Assembly (NCBI GenBank): GCA_905221615.1
Contig: CAJNDT010001321.1
Span: 1 to 64,000, forward strand
Direction: 5' to 3'
DNA: 64,000 nt
From: Symbiodinium sp. CCMP2592
Taxonomy: Eukaryota; Sar; Dinophyceae; Suessiales; Symbiodiniaceae
The notes below the pieces were generated by a model. The model was not told where the DNA came from. It did not search any database and was given only the letters and a program-made list of their open reading frames with translations. Shown here in pieces: positions 24,854 to 34,489 of the stretch. The position numbers were made by a program, and so were the translations under genes. How positions within the stretch are numbered: the first letter of the stretch is position 1; each line of letters begins with the position of its first letter.

Positions 24854-26149
24854 CTTCTTGAAAGCTTCCTGGAAACGAATTTGTTCGACTAATATAAGGG
24901 GGGATGAAGAGGCTCAAAGCCTCTTTCAGCCTTCTTGAAAGCCTCCTGGAAACGAATTTGTTCGACTAATATAAGGGGGGATGAAGAGGCTCAAAGCTTC
25001 TTTCAGCCTTCTTGAAAGCCTCCTGGAAACGAATTTGTTCGACTAATATAAGGGGGGATGAAGAGGCTCAAAGCCTCTTTCAGCCTTCTTGAAAGCCTCA
25101 TGGAAACGAATTTGTTCGACTAATATAAGGGGGGATGAAGAGGCTGAAAGCATCTTTCAGCCTTCTTGAAAGCCTCCTGGAAACGAATTTGTTCGACTAA
25201 TATAAGGGGTGATGAAGAGGCTCAAAGCCTCTTTCAGCCTTCTTGAAAGCCTCCTGCAAACGAATTTGTTCGACTAATATAAGGGGGGATGACGAGGCTC
25301 AAAGCCTCTTTCAGCCTTCCTGAAAGCCTCCTGGAAACGAATTTGTTCGACTAATATAAGGGGGGATGAAAAGGCTCAAAGCCTCTTTCAGCCTTCTTGA
25401 AAGCCTCCTGGAAACGAATTTGTTCGACTAATATAAGGGGGGATGAAGAGGCTCAAAGCCTCTTTCAGCCTTCTTGAAAGCCTCCTGGAAACGAATTTGT
25501 TCGACTAATATAAGGGGGGATGAAGAGGCTCAAAGCCTCTTTCAGCCTTCTTGAAAGCCTCCTGGAAACGAATTTGTTCGACTAATATAAGGGGGGATGA
25601 AGAGGCTCAAAGCCTCTTTCAGCCTTCTTGAAAGCCTCCTGGAAACGAATTTGTTCGACTAATATAAGGGGGGATGAAGAGGCTCAAAGCCTCTTTCAGC
25701 CTTCTTGAAAGCCTCCTGGAAACGAATTTGTTCGACTAATATAAGGGGGGATGAAGAAGCTCAAAGCCTCTTTCAGCCTTCTTGAAAGCCTCCTGGAAAC
25801 GAATTTGTTCGACTAATATAAGGGGGGATGAAGAGGCTCAAAGCCTCTTTCAGCCTTCTTGAAAGCCTCCTGGAAACCTATTTGTTCGACTAATATAAGG
25901 GGGGATGAAGGGGCCCAAAGCTTCTTTCAGCCTTCTTGAAAGCCTCCTGAAAACGAATTTGCTCGGCTAATATAAGGGGATGAAGAGGCCCAAACAAGCT
26001 TGTTTCAGTCTTCTCGAGAGCCTCCTGGAAACAAATCTCTTCGACTAACAGGGAGGATGAAGAAGGCCCAAAGCTTATTTCAGCCTTCTTGAGAGCTTCT
26101 TGGAAATGAATTTGCTCAACTAATATAAGGGTAGATGACAACGCGGCAA

Positions 26150-26988
26150 GTAAGCAAAAAGGTGCAGCCAGACAGCAATTTGTCACGCTTTGATGTCTTC
26201 ACGACTCCTTGTTCATCAAACAAAAGTTGAAGTCACAGAGAAAGTGTTTCTCTTGCGTTGATGGTAGCCATTTCAGCATCGCCTTGCTCATAGCTTCCAG
26301 TCTAACACACACAAGCATCATGGCAGAGCAATGCTTGATATCATTTGTTCCTCCAGAGACCGCCGTCGATGAGGCAGAGTAGTGCCACAACACTAATTCC
26401 AATAATCGTGCATATGTATGAATTGTTCTTTGTAACTCTGCAGGTCTGTCGTGTTCCGGCCAAGCTCTTCCAAAAGCCTCGAAAGGGGAGCAATCAGAAG
26501 GGCACAGACACACACATTGTGTGTTTTGACTTTCTGAAGTCCTTTTGGGACCATCTGAACGCCCAACAGCCCGGGACTTAGTAGCACTGAACAGACAGTG
26601 TGATCATTTAGTGCATCCTATATTTTAGACGATGTCTGAGGCAGCAATGCTGCATGCAGCGCCTCGTCCAGCAGTACGTTGCCGGCAAAGAGGACAGGAT
26701 CCGACACCAGCGTTTCTAGCTTAAGATTACATGTGCCCCACGTGCCCAATGCAGGACATTACATTGAAAATCTGCACATGTTGCCTGCCGAAAGTGGCAA
26801 CGATGCAATGAGTCTGAGAGGCACAAGAGCTGCAACAGGAATATGGACTGAAATGGTCTGTGCGCGATCATCGCCATATCTGAGTCTAGAAATTTTCGTC
26901 GAACGGCATAACAGTGAGTGGTCAGCGCGTTGCGGTAGCCATTCCAGCGATCAAACAAACAAACGAACAAACCTCCTGCTTTCTTGCC
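26150..26988. other. Unique spacer, no convincing gene
   Basis: Base composition here is balanced, unlike the T-poor DNA further right. Overlapping short frames on both strands are present, none with a recognisable domain or paralogue in the window. I see no RNA gene. Confidence 0.5.
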
Positions 26989-27237
26989 ATGCCAGTTGTC
27001 CGAGCCATGCTGCCGCTGGCCTGGCGTGATGACGTGGTGATTCTTTGGAGCCAGCCAGTCGAAGTGAACCTGAAGGACGACGATGAGTACGAGAGGCTGC
27101 CTGCAAGCAACGTCGTCAAGCTTCAGCGACCTCGTAGCTGGCAATTTCCATCTCGCACCAACGGCCTCTACCTGCCTGTGACCAACGAGTTGCGCCGCTG
27201 TCGCATCACAGCAGCAAGCGGCCACCCCTACTTCTGA
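26989..27237 (+). CDS. Possible small protein or exon, unrecognised
   Basis: 82 codons from an ATG at 26989 (CTTGCCATGCC) to a TGA. The product has a hydrophobic start (VVRAMLPLAWRDDVVIL), an acidic patch (KDDDEYERLP) and a basic, polar end, so it reads like a folded soluble segment rather than translated spacer. The frame is open further upstream, so it could be the last exon of a longer gene. The opposite strand also carries a 182-codon frame over this stretch, which I consider its shadow. No family is recognised and no neighbour suggests a role. Confidence 0.28.
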   Translation: MPVVRAMLPLAWRDDVVILWSQPVEVNLKDDDEYERLPASNVVKLQRPRSWQFPSRTNGLYLPVTNELRRCRITAASGHPYF

Positions 27238-27269
27238 AAGCTGACTGCTGCGTAAAACAAACAAGTTTT

Positions 27270-27715
27270 TTCAAGTGTCGTTGCGGCTTCAGTGCAGCTT
27301 CATAGCAGTTCATAGCAAGTTCACTGCAGCTTGATGGCAGGTTCACTGCAAGTTTATTACAGGTTAATTGCAAATTCATAGCAGTTCATGGCAGCTTCAG
27401 TGCAGGTTCATGGCAAATTCACTGCAAGTTTCTTGCAAGTTCATTGCAGGTTCATAGCAGTTCATAACAGCTTCGGTGCAGGTTCATGGCAGGATCACTC
27501 CAGCTTCACTTCAAGTTTATTGCAAGTTCATGGCAGGTTCATAGCAGTTCATAGCAGCTTCAGTGCAGGTTCATGGCAGGATCACTGCAGCTTCGCTGCA
27601 AGTTTATTGCAAGTTCATGGCAGATTCAGTCCAGGTTCATAGCAGTAAATGCAGCTTCAGTGCAAGTTTATTGCAGGTTCATGGCAGGTTCAGTGCATCT
27701 TCATTGCAGGTCTAA
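27270..27715 (+). repeat. Degenerate 10-13-bp minisatellite
   Basis: Runs of TTCATAGCAG, TTCATGGCAGG, TTCACTGCAAG and TTTATTGCAAG follow each other for about 445 bp. A longer period is visible: CAGCTTCAGTGCAGGTTCAT recurs. It ends abruptly at the next 77-bp unit (GTCTAATATAAGG). Confidence 0.9.
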
Positions 27716-27819
27716 TATAAGGGGTGATGAAGAAGCCCAAAGCCTCGTTCAGCCTTCTTGAGAGCCTCCTGCAAACAAATTTGTTCGACTAATATAAGTG
27801 CGTGTGAAGAGGCCCAAAG

Positions 27820-27935
27820 CTGGTTGCAAACGAGGAGAATCCATGGAGTTCACCATGACAAGGAATGCCGTTCAACATGGAATCTGCCAAAAAAAATCAG
27901 GCCGATCCTGCACCGACAGCGAGAAGAACCCCGAA
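27820..27935 (+). repeat. Dispersed repeat inside the outlying block, copy 1
   Basis: A unit of about 110 bp, unrelated to the 77-bp repeat. It contains GACAAGGAATGCCGTTCAAC and CAGGCCGATCCTGCACCG and recurs about 240 bp downstream. Confidence 0.85.
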
Positions 27936-28060
27936 ACGAATTTGTTCAACTAATATAAGGGGGAACAAAGAGGCCCAAAGCCTCTTGCAGCCTTCTTGAG
28001 AATCTCCTGAAAACGAATTTGCTCGACTAATATAAGAGGGGACGAAGAGCCCCAAGGCCA

Positions 28061-28173
28061 GTTTCAAACGAGGGGAATCCATGAAGTTCAGTATGACAAG
28101 GAATGCCGTTCAACATAAAATCTCCCAAAGATTTCAGGCCGATCCTGCACCGGCAGCAAGAAGAACACCAAAA
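28061..28173 (+). repeat. Dispersed repeat inside the outlying block, copy 2
   Basis: Second copy of the 110-bp unit, with scattered substitutions. Each copy is preceded by a truncated 77-bp unit, so the two kinds of sequence were duplicated together. Confidence 0.85.
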
Positions 28174-29002
28174 CCAAATATGTAAACTTAACATGGAACC
28201 TGCCATGACAGACCCCGTATCCGGTTCTACGTTGGTTGCTCAAAAGGTAAGGGGGATGAAGAGGCCCAAAGCCTCTTTCAGCCTTCTTGACAGCCTCCTG
28301 GAAAGGAATTTGTTCGACTGATATAAGCGCGGATGAAGAGGCCCAAAACTGTATTCAACCTTCTTGAAAGCCTCCTGGAAACGAATTTGTTCGACTAATA
28401 TAAGAGGGCCATGAAGAGGCCCGAAACCTCTTTTAGCCTTCTTGAAAGCATCCTGGAAACAAATTTGTTCGACTAATATATGGGAGGATGAAGAGACCCA
28501 AAGCCTCTTTCAGCCTTCTTGAAAGCCTCCTAGAAACGAATTTGTTCGACTAATATAAGGAGGGATAAAGAAGCCCAAAGCCACTTTCAGCCTTCTTGAG
28601 AGCCCCCAGGAAACGAATTTGTTCGACGAATATGAGGGGTGATAAAAAGGCCCAAAGCCTCTTTCAGCCTTCCTGAAAGCCTCCTGGAAACGAATTTGTT
28701 CGACTAATATAGGAGGGATGAAGAAACCCCAGAGCCCTTTCAGCCTTCCTGGAAGCCTCCTGGAAATTAATTTGTTCGACTAATATGAGGAGGGATGAAG
28801 AAGCCCAAAACCTCTTGCAGCCTTCTTGAAAGCCTCCCGGAAACGAATTTACTCGACTAATATAAGGGGGAATGAAAAAGCCCAAAGCCTCTGTCAGCCT
28901 GCCATTCTCAGACCTCAATACATGCTCCCATTCAATGCAACGTGCCGCCAAATCGCCTCGAAGCAGGCTTCGGATGCCAACAGCCAAGTAGCAACTGCAG
29001 CC

Positions 29003-29434
29003 ATGGCCGGGCACTATAACCCCATATTGTATCGCGACATTGTCACCTGCTTCATGAAGGAGATCCGCGAAATCCCGAGTCGCTTTTACCTGGAACAACC
29101 GCTGAGTCCACCGCACATGCAAACCGACACGGCAGCCGGCATCAGACAACTGGCAAACCACATGCAGCTGAACGACTCCGACACCCTGTGGCTGCTCTGC
29201 CTCGCGTCTCAACTAGAGCCAGAGTTCGGACCGACGATCGTTCCTGCACTATGGGACCTGAAACAAGATGTGGTCTCCACCGTGGGGCGACGCCCAAGAC
29301 GCCGAGAGCCGTCGCCCTTCCAACTACCGCCTGCAGCAGCCGAGGACGCAGACACGGACGACGGACAGCAGAGAACGCAAGTACCGCAAAAGCGTGCAAG
29401 GACACCAAATGGCCGATCTCCACCAGGAACCTGA
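29003..29434 (+). CDS. Conserved hypothetical protein, family A, copy 1
   Basis: 143 aa, family unknown to me. It is paralogous to the product at 49460: by eye about half the residues match over the first 100, with blocks NHMQLN-SDT-WL-CLASQL, GPT--P-LW-LK and REPSPF-LPPA. The first 90 residues look helical and folded; the rest is Pro/Arg-rich, ends in a basic patch (PQKRARTPNGR) and is probably disordered, so a nuclear location is possible. I chose the ATG at 29003 because MAGHY matches MAAHY, the paralogue's start. The frame is open upstream to 28826, through sequence derived from the 77-bp satellite, so an N-terminal extension from repeat DNA cannot be excluded. Function is not predictable. 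Confidence 0.72.
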   Translation: MAGHYNPILYRDIVTCFMKEIREIPSRFYLEQPLSPPHMQTDTAAGIRQLANHMQLNDSDTLWLLCLASQLEPEFGPTIVPALWDLKQDVVSTVGRRPRRREPSPFQLPPAAAEDADTDDGQQRTQVPQKRARTPNGRSPPGT

Positions 29435-29609
29435 GCCATGACATCGTCTCACATTTCCACACCCGCGAGCACGAGACCTCTGCAGACCTAAAGACATGGC
29501 AGCGGCAGTCAGAAAACAGTGCGCGTGCAACGAATCCAGGTCTGTACAAAATAAAGCCACAAGACATGTTAATACCCGACACGCTATGCCAAGCCCAAAA
29601 CATGAAACA

Positions 29610-29768
29610 CACATGCAGACATACGTACCCACCTACATACATACATACCTACATACACGCATCTATAACACTATCTACATGTATATGTATATATAGATAT
29701 ACATATATACAGATTTACATGTACCTTTATGTAGACATGTATATACATATATATAAAGATACACCAAT
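29610..29768. repeat. ACAT/TATA microsatellite tract
   Basis: Tetranucleotide-like ACAT and CATA runs followed by alternating TATATAGATATACATATATAC. It lies about 175 bp behind the 29003 gene. A similar tract is at 33655. Confidence 0.85.
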
Positions 29769-30034
29769 ACTCCTACACGTTGTATGGATCGCGCGCGTCT
29801 GCATGTGTCTTTGCGATCTGTACACGAACAAGATGGCTAAGCAGAAGGACATGCATGAATGTACACTACGACTTTTCAGAGTTTAACTACTTGCTGAACA
29901 CGCAAAAGTACAGTCCTTGCGCAGGAGCAGCACAAAGGGTTTGCGTGTCGATGCTGATGCCTGTAAACTCTTTCACACCGCTTGCAAAACAACTGTGGAG
30001 CAAGCGACATACAGGCGCCTTGCTACCGTTAAAC

Positions 30035-30092
30035 TTCCTGTTTCCCACTAACAGTGTAGCAAATTCCTGTTTCCCACTAACAGTGTAGCTCC
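30035..30092. repeat. Perfect 29-bp tandem duplication
   Basis: TTCCTGTTTCCCACTAACAG plus the next nine bases occurs twice with a period of 29 bp (30035 and 30064). It is the only such short duplication in this spacer. The rest of 29769-30194 holds no feature I can support. Confidence 0.85.
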
Positions 30093-30194
30093 ACCTGTGC
30101 CGGAGCGTCCCAAGTCGCCACAAGAAAGCCAACTACACGGGCTCAAGCAATCAAAAGAAAAGCCCCTCTCCCCCCTCCCCTACCCCCAAAGAGA

Positions 30195-30767
30195 ATGCCA
30201 CGTCTCGGCGATCTCATGGTGCAACTTTTGTGTGATGCCATCATCGACTTGCTAGGCGGGTGGGTCCTGCTGGACTTCCTCGCGACATCCCGTGCAATTC
30301 GAGAGGGCAGCCAAACGACAGAGCAAATCGACGCAGCCAGAAGCCGGATCCACAAGTCCCTCCAGATTCTCCGTCTCCACGAACTACACTGCCAAACCGC
30401 AAATGGAGAACCCGCCTCGTATTTTCAGAAAATCGGAAGCTCCGATCGAGCCAAGTACTACCACTGTGCATCAGAAGACAGCGAACCACATGGAACCCCC
30501 TGGCTGCGCCTGCGAACAACTGCCACCAGACATGACAAGTCTTGCGGCAGACACACATGCATAGAGCAGCTTGCGCAACTTCTGAAGCACTCAACAACTT
30601 TGTGCTTTCGATTTAAGCAACCGTCAAGCGGACCAGTCAGTCTCACCAAAATAGTTTTAATTTTCCAATTCGAAGGACTGAAAGCAGCCATTGTCATGGG
30701 AGTCCACAAACTACCCGAATGGCTGGAAGAATTGTATCATAGGCACAAACATGGCAGACAATTGTGA
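30195..30767 (+). CDS. Hypothetical protein with F-box-like N-terminus
   Basis: 190 codons from ATG (GAGAATGCC) to TGA. Residues 1-40 are hydrophobic and leucine-rich with the pattern LGDL...AIIDLL...WVLLDFLATSRAI, which resembles the helical outline of an F-box (an adaptor for SCF ubiquitin ligases); no diagnostic residue settles it. The middle is polar with several Cys/His. The C-terminus (SLTKIVLIFQFEGLKAAIVMGV) alternates strand and helix. The frame is open in a T-poor stretch where long open frames occur by chance, but the hydrophobic pattern argues for coding. No paralogue in the window. Confidence 0.45.
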   Translation: MPRLGDLMVQLLCDAIIDLLGGWVLLDFLATSRAIREGSQTTEQIDAARSRIHKSLQILRLHELHCQTANGEPASYFQKIGSSDRAKYYHCASEDSEPHGTPWLRLRTTATRHDKSCGRHTCIEQLAQLLKHSTTLCFRFKQPSSGPVSLTKIVLIFQFEGLKAAIVMGVHKLPEWLEELYHRHKHGRQL

Positions 30768-31186
30768 AAAGGGTCAGTACCTGTACAGCCCGGCGAGCAG
30801 GCAAAACCGAATCCGAGGCAGTCGGTGGTCCAAGCAATCAAGTAACAGCCAGCAAGCCACAAGAAGAACATCACCGATGCAGCATTTCGGCTCAGTTTCC
30901 TAACCAGAACACTGTGCTGCGGAAACAAATGCCATAATATCCCAAACGCTCACACACATGCACAGTATCCCTCTACAGAGATCGCTAGCGTATTTTTCAA
31001 CTGCGCGTTTTATGATTACCGTGCTGACATGAATCTCACATGCGGTCTTTGCACACTTGGTAGCTGCAGGACTTTGCAGCTGCACAGCTCTAAAGCTTTC
31101 GTTTTTGAATTTTAGCCTCGAGACCGTACAAGTGAGGTCGCGGGCCCCTGTCTAGAAGTCTAGGGGAGACCGGCTTTTCAGCCGCC

Positions 31187-31882
31187 ATGGCCTCGGCATT
31201 CATACAGCTCCACTTAGCCCTAGCTTGGCAACGCCAGCAGCAGCTCGAGAATGTGTTGAATGCGGCCCCGATACAAAGCCTTTTGACCGATGTGCTTCGT
31301 GCTGGGACTTCAGATAACACCCAGGCAGCTGCATCCGGGGCCCAGCCCTCGGTTCAGGACTGTGCGACCGATCTTGCTGCCACAAGAGCCGACCTGGATG
31401 ATGTTTTGCCTGAAGCCTCAGATGATAACGCGGACCGCCTTGCTGATCTCTCCGCTACGCGGATCACCATGGATGATCTGGGACTACCATGTACTCCTCC
31501 GGCAGCGCGGAGCAGCTCGCCGAGTGCCGAAGACCTGGCCTTGCGGTGTCAGCTGCAGGACCTGGAACATCAGGCTCCGGATTCAGGCATGCAGACTGTT
31601 GTCTGCGAGCCGACTACACCGACAATGCTTCAGGCAAAGCAGGCTGGTCGCTCTTTTGCTCGCGAGATTCGGCGACTGCAGTCTGCGTCGAATCTGGTTA
31701 TGCCAGTTACCTATGTGCGTAATAGAGTACCAGAATGCCGCACTACTGCTTTTGAAGATTCTTCGATTTCTGCAGTGTGCAATAATGGTGCTGACACGCG
31801 TGATCATACAGCCTGGAGGGTGACTGAGCTCACGGTGCACATGAAGGCAATCGAGACACGGCGCCCGGGTCAGTCTCTTTAG
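31187..31882 (+). CDS. Hypothetical protein, compositionally distinct gene
   Basis: 231 codons. The start lies in GCCGCCATGG, an excellent eukaryotic initiation context. The product is acidic in its first half, with an approximate internal repeat (DLAATRADLDDVLPEA, then DLSATRITMDDLGLPC). It has a Ser/Pro stretch near residue 105, a likely coiled segment (EDLALRCQLQDLEHQ) and a mixed C-terminus. Codons use T and G freely (about a third T in parts), unlike the A/C-rich neighbours on both sides, so it may have arrived separately or be transcribed under different constraints. Domain family is not recognised. Confidence 0.6.
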   Translation: MASAFIQLHLALAWQRQQQLENVLNAAPIQSLLTDVLRAGTSDNTQAAASGAQPSVQDCATDLAATRADLDDVLPEASDDNADRLADLSATRITMDDLGLPCTPPAARSSSPSAEDLALRCQLQDLEHQAPDSGMQTVVCEPTTPTMLQAKQAGRSFAREIRRLQSASNLVMPVTYVRNRVPECRTTAFEDSSISAVCNNGADTRDHTAWRVTELTVHMKAIETRRPGQSL

Positions 31883-33650
31883 GATGTGTCAAAACGGCAC
31901 AGTTTGCAGAAAAGAAATTCTGCAACTGGCACACAACAAGACCTCGCAAAAAGAAAAACACGAACCACCAGCTTGCCACGCAATCAAGCACCAACATCCC
32001 CGGCAAGCAAATGCTGCCGAAGCACCACTACAACTCCAAGCCCACCCGAACATCAGCCTGCCAGAAACTCAACAAAAAACTGCTACATGAACCTATACAC
32101 TGCAACGGCGGTTCAACCCATCCATGTGGCGAGTTGGTCCAAGAGTCTCGCTCGTTCGTAGTTTTACCCTTCGCGAGAACTCGACTGAGCACAACCAAAA
32201 CGCTGGCGGCTCAGATACAACCGAACATGCTCCCAGAATACATACAAGAATGTCAGCGCGCCGAACCAGCCCTAACTGTCAGGACATGGCCACGCAGCGC
32301 TCTGAATTGGGACTTCACCTGACACGCAGGCTGTGTCGTGATGTATCGAGACTTACTGCTAGCCCTGTTTCCGAGGCTTTCCAACCTGTCGATTACCCAC
32401 GCAGCCGCCGGGGCCTTGGCTTCCTATGAGATGCATCCGCCTGCGACGCCAGCTCTGCTCTTCTCTGCAAGAGCAATAAAACCCTTGTGCAGCAGTACTG
32501 ACACCCACGCAAGCTTCGAAATCTGGCCTCTACAAGTCCAGAAAGGCGTCCTGGGTCTAGGATGTCAAACCCGTACTTCGCTGTCCGAACTATAGCATGT
32601 GGCCTGACCACCGGAGGACATTAACCGAGAGAAGCACACCGAGAACGGCAATTCTGCAATGCTCCTCGAGCCGGGAGCAATCATTATTCAAGTAAAAGAA
32701 TAAGCAATTAAAAGCAAACGTAAACATATCTCCCTGTTCAGACCATTACGAAGCATGCAAGGCAAACCCGCACCATCTTCGTGGACCGGGACTTCTTCGT
32801 GGGGCTTTGCACGCCGACAATGCTTCATCCTCGCGAATCCCAGCCCGTCAACTTGACAAGGCTCGGCAGAAACAACCTAACGGCACTCATGCGGCGAGAC
32901 CGCAACATGGCATCAGACTCCGCAGCACCCTTCCTGGACTACTTCTGGAGCTTACCCCGTGAGGCCTGCGGTGCACCAACTCTTGTCACAAAGGCATTCA
33001 AGCACCACTAGAGTCACGAGGTGACAAGCAATATGTGCTTTCTGACCTGACGCAGGACCAAATGACAGCCATTCAAAGAGCCGGTGTGTACGTCTACCCC
33101 GACCAGGATGAAGGCTCGGCACACAATGCATCATGCAATACACAGCAAACTTCATCCTCCCCACTGAAACAAGCAACCACGCAGCGCTACCGGACTCGTA
33201 CCGCGTCGAGACCATTCAACACTACGAACCAAGCGCTCACTGCCTTGAACAAAACACTGTAACAGAGCCCGCTGTTTCCTCAGCGAAGGCATGCCATCGC
33301 CAGAGCAAATGGCAGCCACACTGTCTTCGAGTGACCCCGAAGACATCAAAGCTGACCTGGTGCGAGTAATCAACGCCGCAAGCAACAACGCTGCAGAAAT
33401 CCATTGTAGCTGCATCACTGTGTCACTAATTCTCTCTCGACTCACGCCCAGAAGTAACCACCATCCACCGAAGCCGTCCGAGGCAACTTCCGGCTGGAGC
33501 AAGCCATCCAACACAAAGCCCGAGGACCACCACGGCCATCGTTGACACCAGATGCCAAAAGAAGACGAACCGGAAAGGCCAGGGTGAACACTAAATGCAG
33601 CGGACGAAACGCCTATCACACCACTTCGCACTCAAGACCACGCCTGTTAC
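31883..33650 (+). other. Broken or intron-split coding-like stretch
   Basis: Short + frames follow one another in different phases: 32781-33011 (ends ...PREACGAPTLVTKAFKHH), a second phase to 33262 with LSDLTQDQMTAIQRAG, then 33291-33545 with SSDPEDIKADLVRVINAASN and a basic patch PDAKRRRTGKA just after it. Each has protein-like hydrophobic spacing but none is long. Frameshift decay or several small exons would both fit. It lies upstream of the candidate polymerase and could be its N-terminal part; nothing diagnostic proves that. Confidence 0.3.
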
Positions 33651-33654
33651 ACAC

Positions 33655-33700
33655 GCAAAAATATATGCAGATATGTATACAGGCACAGTTATATATATAT

Positions 33701-33733
<33 letters not shown>

Positions 33734-34085
33734 TATACATAGATTGCTATTTCTGTGTATGTGCATAAACCTGCACAGATACATTATATATAGACAAAAC
33801 ACCTATGCACACATACATATCCACACACACACACACCTATATATATATATACGTATGTATGTATGTACGTAGTAAACCCGCAGATATATGTACATGCCTA
33901 TATAAATATAGATATGTATGTACATATACATACATCTGTAGGACGTACATTATATATCACTGATTATACTTACACAGATACATATACATATACATATACG
34001 TATACATGTACTTACACATGTACATATGCATATCCATCTGTACACGCATTTACATCTACAGTACACATAAACATATGCATGCACT
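33655..34085. repeat. Long ACAT/TATA microsatellite tract
   Basis: Five ACAT tetranucleotides in a row near 33706, alternating TATATA tracts, CACACACA near 33822, then ATACATATAC runs to about 34085. About 430 bp in total. Confidence 0.9.
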
Positions 34086-34489
34086 ATGCGTGGGTGGAAA
34101 GGTGCCAGACACGGACGTCTTCTTAGCCCCTGGCTGGCATGCAGTCGTCCCTGACCGTTTAAGCTCGTGCGATGCTCAGTCAATCACACCGGTCAAGAAG
34201 AACAGCATGCACGCACGGACGAAACCTGCAAGACGACTCTACCAAGGTGCAGAGTCGGCAGAGACCAGAAGTCCAAGCTCTTCAGCGTAGACTGGGGCAT
34301 GAAGAAGAAGAAACCACCGAGGCTGGCTGATTAGCCGCTTCCCAGACCGATGGATGAGATGTCCACTGCAGTTACCTGAAGCGAGTCTTGCGTCTTAGTC
34401 TGGCATTCGCAACTTGCAAACAGCCCAGCAGGCTGCATCTCTGGAACCCTCCCGCAGCGTCTCTCCCCTGCCATCTCGGTGTAATCTTC

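Larger units (their letters stand above)
1..26150 (+). repeat. Hierarchical satellite array, 77-bp basic unit
   Basis: The basic unit is 77 bp: successive ATGAAGAGG words start at 67 and 144. Landmarks in order are GAGGCTCAAAGCCTC, CTTTCAGCCTTCTTGAAAG, CCTCCTGGAAACGAATTTG, TTCGACTAATATAAGG and a run of five or six G. GAGGCT-CAA-AGCCTC and CTTTCA-GCCTTCT-TGAAAG are both short inverted repeats. Most units differ by only a few bases, and recurring variants (GATGACGAGG, GATGAAAAGG, AACTTCTTTC, GAAAGCATC) appear in the same order after many cassettes, so a longer block is the real amplifying unit. From about 25895 the units decay (GGGCCCAAAGC, GAGAGCC) and the array fades out near 26150. Indel-dense patches lie at 1704-1915, 2985-3470, 5440-5690, 6690-6745, 7388-7510, 7965-8400 and 16795-16860. 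77 is not a multiple of three and no frame stays open for long, so the unit is not coding. Confidence 0.97.
27716..28905 (+). repeat. Diverged outlying block of 77-bp units
   Basis: About a dozen units related to the main array but consistently different (GAGGCCCAAAGCC, TTGAGAGCC). They are separated from the main array by about 1.6 kb of other DNA. The block ends at CTCTGTCAGCCTGCC, about 95 bp upstream of the 29003 start codon. Confidence 0.93.

Noticed and set aside
1-26150. CRISPR-like regular repeat
   Set aside because: The whole 77-bp period repeats, with no unique spacers and no cas genes; it is a satellite.
26716-27264. 182-codon minus-strand frame
   Set aside because: It overlaps a more protein-like + strand frame; Cys-rich and irregular, no paralogue.
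28664-29212. 182-codon minus-strand frame entering the satellite
   Set aside because: Half of it is translated repeat, and the rest is antisense to the conserved family A gene.
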